DNA of 10,294 nt from JBFFMO01 sp037968515 (GTDB lineage Bacteria; Myxococcota_A; Bradymonadia; Bradymonadales; Bradymonadaceae), in contig JBBKVQ010000034.1 of NCBI GenBank assembly GCA_037968515.1, forward strand, positions 1 through 10,294, read 5' to 3'. Position numbers and translations under genes: made by a program. Shown here piece after piece: positions 1 to 5,886 of this stretch. Every line of letters begins with the position of its first letter. Positions within the stretch are counted from its first letter, which is position 1. The notes under the pieces are model-generated. The model saw only the letters and a list, made by a program, of their open reading frames with translations. It had not been told where the DNA came from and did not search any database.

Positions 1-1
1 C

Positions 2-391
2 TCATGGTTTGGCTCGCTGGCAATCGATCGGAACCACACAGGTGCCCGTTGCGCGACACACGACGACTGCCGGATTCAGCACCCGCGCCTCCGAGGGCTG
101 GTTCGGGTTATCGGTCAACTCGATGACTTTGCGCGCTTCAAAAGACATCTTCCGGCTTGTCTTGCCGATAGACGTGATTGAGCCCACAGCTTCGATGTAG
201 TCCCCTGCCCTCACAGGCGCTAGGAATTCCACCGAATCGTAGGCACGAAAAAGACCCTCATCACCGTCGTGATGAATCAAGAGCTCGGTGGCTACGTCCC
301 CGAAGAGCTTGAGCATATGCGCCCCATCGACAAGGTTCCCGGCGTAGTGCGCTTGTTCCATTCCAATGCGCATCCGAATCATGACTTCCAT
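2..391 (-). CDS. kal: 3-aminobutyryl-CoA ammonia-lyase-like hotdog protein
   Basis: This 129-residue protein has the length and character of a single hotdog-fold domain. From memory it closely resembles Kal, 3-aminobutyryl-CoA ammonia-lyase. That enzyme removes ammonia from L-3-aminobutyryl-CoA to give crotonyl-CoA in the cytoplasmic lysine fermentation pathway. Family-like segments are AHYAGNLVDGAHML (about residues 14-27), LFGDVATELLI (29-39), DGDEGLFRAYDSVEFLAPV (42-60), TSRKMSFEARKVI and, near the end, VVVCRATGTCVVP. The ATG at 389-391 is preceded by a GAGGT Shine-Dalgarno-like sequence, and the stop TGA is at 2-4, so the gene is complete. The other lysine-fermentation genes (kamA, kamDE, kdd, kce) are not in the window; if in the same operon they would lie beyond position 1. 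The upstream gene ends with a terminator about 40 bp away and I see no clear promoter in that gap. The alternative is a general acyl-CoA thioesterase or dehydratase of the hotdog superfamily. Confidence 0.82.
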   Translation of the reverse strand: MEVMIRMRIGMEQAHYAGNLVDGAHMLKLFGDVATELLIHHDGDEGLFRAYDSVEFLAPVRAGDYIEAVGSITSIGKTSRKMSFEARKVIELTDNPNQPSEARVLNPAVVVCRATGTCVVPIDCQRAKP

Positions 392-432
392 TCTGACCTC
401 AAAAAACGAGTTCCTTGCGGCTTACCACAAAC

Positions 433-457
433 AAAAAAGGTGCGTCGATAACGGACC
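433..457 (-). terminator. Intrinsic terminator of lipoprotein copy C (imperfect stem)
   Basis: On the minus strand the sequence reads GGTCCGT-TATCG-ACGCACC followed by six T residues. This gives a 7-bp stem with one internal C-C mismatch, starting one base after the TAA stop of copy C. It is recognisably the same element as the terminators after copies A and B (ACGC core, T run, then GTTTGTGG), but degenerated. A weakened stem could allow readthrough into the Kal gene 40 bp downstream; that consequence is inference. Confidence 0.65.
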
Positions 458-458
458 C

Positions 459-2405
459 TTATTGACCAGGGAAACCGTCACTGACCTCATTGATCGGCTG
501 AACCACCCCACCAGGCCAACTGATGGAAGCTGCTCGCAAAAACGTCTCTTCCTTAGCCATGTATTGGTCGAGATGCTCGTAGCTTTGAACGCCATCGATA
601 TAGATTCGAATGGTGGCGTAGCTCGAGCCTAAGCCCTTATCGGCGTAATAATACACACCCACTTCGTAGGTAAGGCCGCTCTGTGGACCATCATGGTTAA
701 TGACCTCTGGCCCTAGTCCATCAGTATCATCGACGTCGAGTGAGGGGTCATCCAAGTCCCCAGGCGTGCCCCAATCGGCCGTACCATTACGCCAAAAGAC
801 ATCGTAAGGCGCCTGATTCCATCGACCGTCCGGGTGCAGATAATGAAGGTCAAGGTCCGTCCCCACGGTGTCGCTCTGGAGTCGATCCCCCGGAGTTTCC
901 CAGAATAGCTCAATATGAACGTCAACGTCGGGAAGCGCCGAGATCACCACGCGGCCAGTGGTGTCATCACAACTGGCCCGTCCCTGAGCGTCGTAGACCG
1001 TCAACTCGACAATATAGACCCCTGCAATATCAAGGAATAATGACGGGGTCGGGTGGGTGTTACTTGGCTCCAAACGAGCGGTCGAGCCCACAGGGCGCTG
1101 AACGATCGACCACTCAAACCTTTGAATGCTGCCGCCTGGATCCATCGACGAGGCCCCGTCCAACCAAACGGTCTTTAGCGGAACTGCTGTAATATACTGT
1201 CGTAGGACATCAGAAACGCTGAGCCTGCCCAAGGCAATCGCCTGAGGACACAGGTCCACCACGCCATGACCGACCAAAGACATCGTGAGTATTGGTCGAG
1301 CGGGAACGTTGCTTTCGACCGTCAGCTCGCCGGTCGACACAACGTTAGCCCCAGGCGTGAAGGTCAGCGCAAGGTTTGCCGACTCGCCAGGCAGAACCAC
1401 AATTGAAGCCCCTGAAAAGCCATCGAGCTCAAAAACCCCGGCAGCGGCGGTGACCTTAATCGACGAGAGCTCAAGGTCATGACCTACCGAGCAGTTCTCA
1501 ACCGTGATCGTCTTGCGGTTCGCAAATCCGATCTCGCCCGCACCAAAATCAAGCTCGTCTTCTGGGTTCAGCTTGATGCACGGCTCACCGCGGTTTCCCT
1601 GCAGGGACACCGTGTGCTGCGGTGAATCAGGGTCATTCGAGGAAATCACCAAACCCGCTGCGGCCGGCCTGCGATCGAGCGGGTTAAAGTAGACTCGAAT
1701 CGGAAAGCTTGCATCCGGCTCCAACAGCGTTGGAGCAGCCTGGGCATCGGTCGACGGGTCCGTGCTATCGAGACTTGCGGGGTAGGAGACAGAAAAATCG
1801 AGGCTACCTACCAACGCGATATCTGTGATTTTCAGGGGCGCGTCGCCGGTATTTCTCACCTCACTCAAACGCCAAGCTGCGTTGCGAGTCTGAGGTGTCA
1901 CCGGATCCACATCCTGAAAAACGATCGGCGAGGCAACAGACAGGTTCGGTGCGCTGTCCTTGGCCAAGATTGGAATCGTGAATTCACCCTTTTCAGGGTC
2001 ATTCGATCTAATGACGATCCGCCCTTTGTCGGGCGACTGATCGAGCGGGGAATACACGACCGTCAAATCGAAGAACTCGCCTTCCCTCAATTCGGCCGTC
2101 TCCGGCCAAGCGACTCGACGAAACTCGACGGCACCACCTTCATCGTCATCCGTGTCTTCGATCAGCTCGATCGAAGTGATTTTCAAAGCTCCCCAACTGG
2201 AATTCGACACTCGAACTTTGATAGTCGCCGAATCACCGACGGCGACATCCCGAAACACCAAAGGTAATGGATTCGCCTGAATGATTCCCGGATTTGGAAT
2301 ATTACCATCGATGTTGCCATCGCCGTGCGAACCATCACTGCAGCCGACAGCGGACACTCCAAACAACGCGGCTAGCGCCATGGCGGCGATTCTATGGTGT
2401 TTCAT
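459..2405 (-). CDS. ASH-repeat/PKD-like surface lipoprotein, copy C (intact)
   Basis: A 648-residue predicted exported lipoprotein. The N-terminus is basic (KHHR), then hydrophobic, with an acceptable lipobox ending at Cys22 (SAVGC). Ser at +2 is compatible with outer-membrane sorting. Domains, by eye: a first choice-of-anchor-D/ASH-type beta domain (about 43-147), a second (158-270), a third (284-380), a PKD-like domain (386-489) with DGASSMDPGGSI and GVYIVELTVYD, and a C-terminal domain (495-632). The last carries DLDLHYLHP (517-525) and an Asp-rich DDPSLDVDDTDG (552-563) that resembles a calcium-binding loop. Cys pairs 276/305 and 386/479 recur in copy A and could form disulfides, fitting an extracytoplasmic location. 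A GAAGG ribosome-binding site precedes the ATG and the RBS region (GAAGGTTGAA) matches copy A. No catalytic motif is visible; a structural or binding role is inferred. The promoter seen in front of copy A is not recognisable here. Confidence 0.9.
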   Translation of the reverse strand: MKHHRIAAMALAALFGVSAVGCSDGSHGDGNIDGNIPNPGIIQANPLPLVFRDVAVGDSATIKVRVSNSSWGALKITSIELIEDTDDDEGGAVEFRRVAWPETAELREGEFFDLTVVYSPLDQSPDKGRIVIRSNDPEKGEFTIPILAKDSAPNLSVASPIVFQDVDPVTPQTRNAAWRLSEVRNTGDAPLKITDIALVGSLDFSVSYPASLDSTDPSTDAQAAPTLLEPDASFPIRVYFNPLDRRPAAAGLVISSNDPDSPQHTVSLQGNRGEPCIKLNPEDELDFGAGEIGFANRKTITVENCSVGHDLELSSIKVTAAAGVFELDGFSGASIVVLPGESANLALTFTPGANVVSTGELTVESNVPARPILTMSLVGHGVVDLCPQAIALGRLSVSDVLRQYITAVPLKTVWLDGASSMDPGGSIQRFEWSIVQRPVGSTARLEPSNTHPTPSLFLDIAGVYIVELTVYDAQGRASCDDTTGRVVISALPDVDVHIELFWETPGDRLQSDTVGTDLDLHYLHPDGRWNQAPYDVFWRNGTADWGTPGDLDDPSLDVDDTDGLGPEVINHDGPQSGLTYEVGVYYYADKGLGSSYATIRIYIDGVQSYEHLDQYMAKEETFLRAASISWPGGVVQPINEVSDGFPGQ

Positions 2406-2494
2406 TTTTCAACCTTCGTGAAACTGATGCAGTTCGCTGGGCCTGAACACGGAATCACACTGCCGGAGGACCCGCTTGAGCATCTTGCCAACCC

Positions 2495-2527
2495 AGTTCT
2501 CTACGGGTGAGGAGCGCGTTTGGGTAA
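2495..2527 (-). repeat. Leader block of copy C, related to the leader of copy A
   Basis: This 33-bp stretch upstream of copy C matches 5829-5861 upstream of copy A at 26 of 33 positions in a direct ungapped alignment. It begins about 90 bp from the copy C start, against about 111 bp for copy A. The shared parts include TTACCCAAA and CACCCGTA on the minus strand. It shows that the duplication carried upstream non-coding DNA with it, and it may mark a regulatory site. The rest of the 2406-2733 gap contains the copy B terminator and coding remnant; I see no other gene in it. Confidence 0.6.
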
Positions 2528-2559
2528 ATGAAATAGCGGGTGAGCGCAGACCACAAACG

Positions 2560-2589
2560 AAAAAAGGCGCGTCATTGACGCGCCTTTTT
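2560..2589 (-). terminator. Intrinsic terminator of lipoprotein copy B (bidirectional)
   Basis: A perfect 8-bp stem GGCGCGTC / GACGCGCC with a 3-base loop is flanked by A6 on the left and T5 on the right, so it could work on either strand. It lies about 145 bp after the copy B stop, unlike copies A and C where the terminator is within about 25 bp. This fits loss of coding sequence between an early stop and the original gene end. The minus strand is assigned because the gene it follows is on the minus strand. Confidence 0.88.
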
Positions 2590-2688
2590 CTAGAATCTGA
2601 GGCCCCTATCGGCACAGCCGCCGAATCATTCGACTGCTTTCAGGTTATCATGGAGTTCTCAGGACCTGACTGCAGTCCATCGAAATCA

Positions 2689-2733
2689 TTGCGATTGCTG
2701 ACTGTGCTGGGGAGAATCGCTCAAAATGGCTGC
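2689..2733 (-). pseudogene. In-frame remnant of the PKD-like region of copy B
   Basis: Reading straight on past the TAG stop of copy B (2734-2736) gives AAILSDSPQHSQQSQ and then TGA. Copy A has QARLSDSPQYRQQIA at residues 399-413, the start of its PKD-like domain: 9 of 15 aligned residues are identical, including LSDSPQ and QQ. The remnant is in the same frame as copy B, with about four codons fewer between the shared GTT and LSDSPQ. Further downstream, short nucleotide matches to copy A (around the GACxxxxCAGTC stretch and the TAGAAA just before the terminator) suggest that the remaining PKD and C-terminal coding sequence was mostly deleted. Confidence 0.72.
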
Positions 2734-3654
2734 CTACGGACCCGCCGTCGTCCCCTCCCCCACAAGTGGTAATCTGAACATACCGGACAGCACGCCCGTA
2801 GACCCATTGGGAAACCCGTTGCTGCGTACGATGAGCTCACCCAGCGACACGATTTCTTCGGTTGGCGTGTAGGTCACAACAAAATTTGTCGTGTCACCTG
2901 GAGCCAAAATGGCCGTGCCTCCTGGAAGCCCAGCTGGCAATGAACCATCCTGAAGGCCAAACACAGGGTTGTGACCGTTACCGCCGTCGTGTGAAATTTC
3001 GACCGACCACACCTCAAGCTCAAATATTGACGAACAGTTTTCAATCGTGACGATTTTACTATTTTCGAGACCGAGGATGCCTTCACCAAAATCGATTTCG
3101 TCTTCGGGGCTCAGCTTGATGCAAGGCACACCACTATTGAGAAACATCTTAACGGTGTACTGCGGGGAATCCGGGTCATTCGTGAAGAAAATCAGGTCCG
3201 CCGAGGCTGGGTTGTCGTCGACCGGATTCCAGAAAATTCGCATCGGAAACCCTTGCCCTGGCTGCACCAATGTAGGCGGAGTCGCCCTATCGGTTGCCGG
3301 GTCCGAAAAGTCCTCCATGCTTGTGGGGTATGAGACCGAAATAGATGGGCTGCCGGTAAGAACAGCACCGGTGATCTCAAGAGGAGCCTGCCCGATATTT
3401 TGGACTTCAGGCACCGACCAGGTCAAATTGCGCTGCTCGGCGGGCACCGGGTCGTACCCATCGACCCAAGTCGGATTAAAGGCTGTGTAGATTTTTGGAA
3501 CACGGTCGTCAGTAGAAATCGGTATCACATCCGATTCTTCGAGGTCCCAGACCGTGCCCGGGCCGACATCAGTTTTGTCCAAATCACTGCAAGAAACCAC
3601 GGACAAGCCGAGCAGCGCAGCCAGCGTGACGGTTCTAATCCTATTCAACCTCAT
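2734..3654 (-). CDS. Shortened ASH-repeat lipoprotein, copy B
   Basis: A 306-residue predicted lipoprotein with a signal peptide nearly identical in design to copy A and a lipobox VVSC ending at Cys22. After a divergent spacer (23-59) it has only two ASH-type domains (about 60-172 and 187-300), matching the second and third of copies A and C. The first ASH domain, the PKD-like domain and the C-terminal Asp-rich domain are missing. The Cys178/Cys207 pair matches Cys275/Cys304 of copy A. An AAGGAG Shine-Dalgarno six bases from the ATG is stronger than that of its siblings. The 45-bp gap to the copy A terminator shows no clear promoter. The open frame, good ribosome-binding site and conserved cysteines argue that it may still be made; the remnant behind its stop shows it derives from a longer gene. 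It is either a degenerating pseudogene or a functional short form. Confidence 0.75.
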   Translation of the reverse strand: MRLNRIRTVTLAALLGLSVVSCSDLDKTDVGPGTVWDLEESDVIPISTDDRVPKIYTAFNPTWVDGYDPVPAEQRNLTWSVPEVQNIGQAPLEITGAVLTGSPSISVSYPTSMEDFSDPATDRATPPTLVQPGQGFPMRIFWNPVDDNPASADLIFFTNDPDSPQYTVKMFLNSGVPCIKLSPEDEIDFGEGILGLENSKIVTIENCSSIFELEVWSVEISHDGGNGHNPVFGLQDGSLPAGLPGGTAILAPGDTTNFVVTYTPTEEIVSLGELIVRSNGFPNGSTGVLSGMFRLPLVGEGTTAGP

Positions 3655-3698
3655 ACTGCGCTCCTTGTTCGTTGCAGCTGGCGCTCAATCCTTAAACG

Positions 3699-3727
3699 AA
3701 AAAAGACGCGTCATCGACGCGCCTTTC
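3699..3727 (-). terminator. Intrinsic terminator of lipoprotein copy A
   Basis: On the minus strand this reads GGCGCGTC-GAT-GACGCGTC followed by six T residues, about 20 bp after the copy A stop. All eight stem positions pair if one G-U wobble is allowed. On the plus strand the same change would be an A-C mismatch, so the element is better suited to minus-strand transcripts, as expected from its position. It is homologous to the terminators after copies B and C. Confidence 0.88.
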
Positions 3728-3747
3728 TAAAAACCTAGGACCTGAAC

Positions 3748-5718
3748 TTACTGACCAGGGAAACCATTCGTGATCTGGTTGATCGCGCTGATCTGTCCGC
3801 CGGGCCAGGTGATGGCAGCTGCTCTCCAGAAGGTTTCTTCCTTCGGAAGATACTGGTCACGGTACTCATAACGCTGAGTTCCCTGAACGTAGATACGCAG
3901 TGTGGCGTAGCTCGGTCCGAGGCCCTTGTCGGCGTAGTAGTAAACACCAACCGAGTAGATCAGACCGCTTTCTGGGTTGTCATGGTTGACGTTCTCAGGA
4001 CCGGCACCGTCGGTGTCGTCGATGTCGAGAGAAGGGTCATCCGAACCACCTGGTCCGCCCCAATCAGCGGTGCCGTTGCGCCAGAAGATATCGTAAGGAG
4101 CCTGATTCCAACGACCTGCTGGGTGCAAGTAGTGGAGGTCGAGGTCGGTACCGACGGTATCGGTCTGGTTCGCGTCGTTAGGGGTGTCCCATACAAGCTG
4201 AACGTGGATGTCTTCGTCAGGAACAGCCGAGATGGTCACGCGACGTGTTTCGTCATCGCTGCAGCTCGCCAGACCTTGCTCGTCGTAGACCGTGAGCTCG
4301 ATGATGTAGATACCAGCGAGGTCGAGGAACAACGAAGGAGCAGGATCGGTGTTGGTAGGCTCAAGGCGAGCTGTCGAGTTTGGAGGACGCTGAATGATGG
4401 TCCACTCGTAGCTTGCGATACTTCCGTTCGCGTCCACCGACTGAGTTCCGTCCAAAAGGATGGTCTTCAAAGGAATGGTCGCAATCTGCTGACGGTACTG
4501 TGGAGAGTCGCTCAATCGAGCCTGGCCGATGGCCTGAGGACAAACGTTTGTCGTTCCCTTACCAACGATCGGCACCTTGAGGGTCGCTTTTGCCGGGTCA
4601 TTGCTTCGCACAGTCAGTTCACCGTTCGACACAACTTCTGCGGTTGGCGTGTAGGTCACGACAAAGCTTGCTGTGTTGTCTGGAGGAATGATGGCCGAGC
4701 CGCCTGGAAGCGCTGCTGGCAACGAGCCGTCTTTGATGCCGAAGATTGCGTTGCCGCCGTCATCGGTGATTTCAATCGACGATACGTCAAGGTCCTGCGT
4801 AGGTGAGCAGTTTTCGATCGTGATGGTCTTGTTGTTGGCGAAGCCAATTCCGCCTTCACCGAAGTTGATTTCGTCTTCTCGGCTCAGCTTGATGCAAGGT
4901 GCACCGGAGTTGCCCTGAAGCTTAACGGTGTATTGCGGCGAATCGGGGTCGTTCGAGAACAAAATCAGGTCAGCCGTTGATGGGCTGTTGTCGACCGGAT
5001 TGAAATAAACGCGAACGGGGAAGCTTTCGTCCGGCTGCAGCAACGTGGGCGGGGTGTCTCCGTCCAAGGTGTGATCGGCAAGGATGTCTGAGCTTGTTGG
5101 GTAGGAAACCGAGAAATCTTCGCTGCCGGTAACGACGACGCGTGTGATCTCAAGTGGAGCCTGTCCGGTGTTTTGAACTTCGCTCAAACGCCAGGTTGTG
5201 TTGCGAGTTTCTGCGCTGACTGGCGCGACACGCTGGAACACAATATTTGGGTTCGAGAAAATGTTTGGAGCAAGGTCTTCGGTCGTAATCGGAATCGTGA
5301 ACGTACCGTTTTCACCATCGTTCGACTTGATGACAATTCGACCGGTGTCGGGTGAGCGGTCAAGCGGCGAGTAGACGACCTTGAGATCGATGAACTCGTC
5401 GGTCTTCAAAGACGCGGTGTTAACCCACTCGTCGCGCTGAAACTCAACGCCGCCTTCATCGCCGTCGGTGTCTTCGATGAGTTCGATCGACGTAATGTTC
5501 AGAACACCCACGCCCGAATTGAACACACGAACGGTGCCAGCGCTGTTTTGCCCAAGGGCAACATCAGGGAACGAAAGAGGATACGGGTTGGCCTGAATGG
5601 TTCCCGACTTAACGCCCGAAATGTTGCCACCTTCCTTGCCAGTGTCGTCGCTGCAGGCAACCACGGCCAATCCGAGGAGCGCAGCTAGCGCAATAGTTCC
5701 AATTCCTTTCATCGTCAT
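3748..5718 (-). CDS. ASH-repeat/PKD-like surface lipoprotein, copy A (intact)
   Basis: A 656-residue predicted lipoprotein, sibling of copy C throughout its length. It has a hydrophobic signal peptide and lipobox VVAC with Cys22, followed by SDD. Domains by eye: ASH-type 1 (43-145), 2 (157-268) and 3 (283-388), a PKD-like domain (392-496) with DGTQSVDANGSI and GIYIIELTVYD, and a C-terminal domain (502-640). The last contains DLDLHYLHP (525-533), WNQAPYDIFWRNGTADWG, an Asp-rich DDPSLDIDDTDG (560-571), GVYYYADKG and the ending FPGQ. Cys275/304 and Cys393/486 are conserved in copy C. The first ATG is preferred over the in-frame ATG at residue 3 because the GAAGG ribosome-binding site sits seven bases before it. 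It is the only copy with a clear promoter, so it is probably the main expressed one. ASH/choice-of-anchor-D folds are immunoglobulin-like; a structural, adhesive or binding role at the cell surface is inferred. No enzyme motif is seen. Confidence 0.92.
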   Translation of the reverse strand: MTMKGIGTIALAALLGLAVVACSDDTGKEGGNISGVKSGTIQANPYPLSFPDVALGQNSAGTVRVFNSGVGVLNITSIELIEDTDGDEGGVEFQRDEWVNTASLKTDEFIDLKVVYSPLDRSPDTGRIVIKSNDGENGTFTIPITTEDLAPNIFSNPNIVFQRVAPVSAETRNTTWRLSEVQNTGQAPLEITRVVVTGSEDFSVSYPTSSDILADHTLDGDTPPTLLQPDESFPVRVYFNPVDNSPSTADLILFSNDPDSPQYTVKLQGNSGAPCIKLSREDEINFGEGGIGFANNKTITIENCSPTQDLDVSSIEITDDGGNAIFGIKDGSLPAALPGGSAIIPPDNTASFVVTYTPTAEVVSNGELTVRSNDPAKATLKVPIVGKGTTNVCPQAIGQARLSDSPQYRQQIATIPLKTILLDGTQSVDANGSIASYEWTIIQRPPNSTARLEPTNTDPAPSLFLDLAGIYIIELTVYDEQGLASCSDDETRRVTISAVPDEDIHVQLVWDTPNDANQTDTVGTDLDLHYLHPAGRWNQAPYDIFWRNGTADWGGPGGSDDPSLDIDDTDGAGPENVNHDNPESGLIYSVGVYYYADKGLGPSYATLRIYVQGTQRYEYRDQYLPKEETFWRAAAITWPGGQISAINQITNGFPGQ

Positions 5719-5764
5719 ACTTCAACCTTCTTCTAGACATTGACCCGTTTGGCTCAGACGCGGC

Positions 5765-5793
5765 ACTATAGGAACACACCTAACTACAGTCAA
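5765..5793 (-). promoter_or_regulatory. Sigma70-type promoter of lipoprotein copy A
   Basis: On the minus strand TTGACT (5793-5788) and TATAGT (5770-5765) are separated by exactly 17 bp, matching the consensus at five of six positions in each box. Transcription would begin around 5757-5759, leaving a leader of about 40 nt before the copy A ATG. The kinase upstream ends about 95 bp away, so copy A has its own start of transcription. Confidence 0.8.
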
Positions 5794-5805
5794 CTACATG
5801 ACTGT
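5786..5805. promoter_or_regulatory. Inverted repeat over the -35 box (candidate operator)
   Basis: The arms ACAGTCA and TGACTGT are a perfect 7-bp inverted repeat with a 6-bp spacer. The left arm overlaps the -35 hexamer of the copy A promoter, where a bound protein would block RNA polymerase. Symmetry and placement suggest a dimeric regulator site. Its identity is unknown, and a chance repeat in 168 bp of non-coding DNA is possible. Confidence 0.5.
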
Positions 5806-5828
5806 GAGGCGCCGCTGACCCCGATGTA

Positions 5829-5861
5829 AGTTCATTACGGGTGGCGAATGCATTTGGGTAA
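5829..5861 (-). repeat. Leader block of copy A, related to the leader of copy C
   Basis: Partner of the block at 2495-2527, with 26 of 33 identical bases. It lies upstream of the promoter -35 box and downstream of the kinase stop. A run of eight T on the minus strand next to it (around 5860-5868) has no convincing hairpin before it, so I do not call a kinase terminator. Confidence 0.6.
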
Positions 5862-5886
5862 AAAAAATGTTCCTGGCGGTTCAATT

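Larger units (their letters stand above)
430..5861 (-). repeat. Tandem triplication of a lipoprotein transcription unit
   Basis: Three head-to-tail copies of one unit, each with ribosome-binding site, lipoprotein gene and terminator. The order of transcription is A (intact), B (shortened), C (intact). Evidence for common descent: matching signal peptides with Cys22 in all three, colinear ASH domains and Cys pairs, and the same terminator core with a following T run and GTTT. Copies A and C also share the GAAGGTTGAA ribosome-binding region and a 33-bp leader block. Divergence is substantial, so the event is not recent. Confidence 0.85.

Noticed and set aside
740..1192. A 150-codon open frame on the plus strand inside lipoprotein copy C
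   Set aside because: The product is Arg/Pro/Ser-rich and antisense to conserved PKD and C-terminal coding sequence.
2476..2772. A 98-codon open frame on the plus strand in the copy B-C gap
   Set aside because: It runs through the intrinsic terminator and the copy B remnant and its product resembles nothing; treated as a chance frame.
3982..4806. A 274-codon open frame on the plus strand inside lipoprotein copy A
   Set aside because: Its translation (rich in Arg, Val, Cys) is the antisense of the well-supported lipoprotein; no domain or ribosome-binding site supports it.
430..5861. CRISPR array or mobile element as explanation of the repeated sequence
   Set aside because: The repeats are whole diverged gene units about 1-2 kb long in direct order, with no short spaced repeats, transposase or terminal inverted repeats.
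5856..5886. Possible kinase terminator (run of eight T on the minus strand)
   Set aside because: No stable hairpin precedes the T run, so I do not call it.
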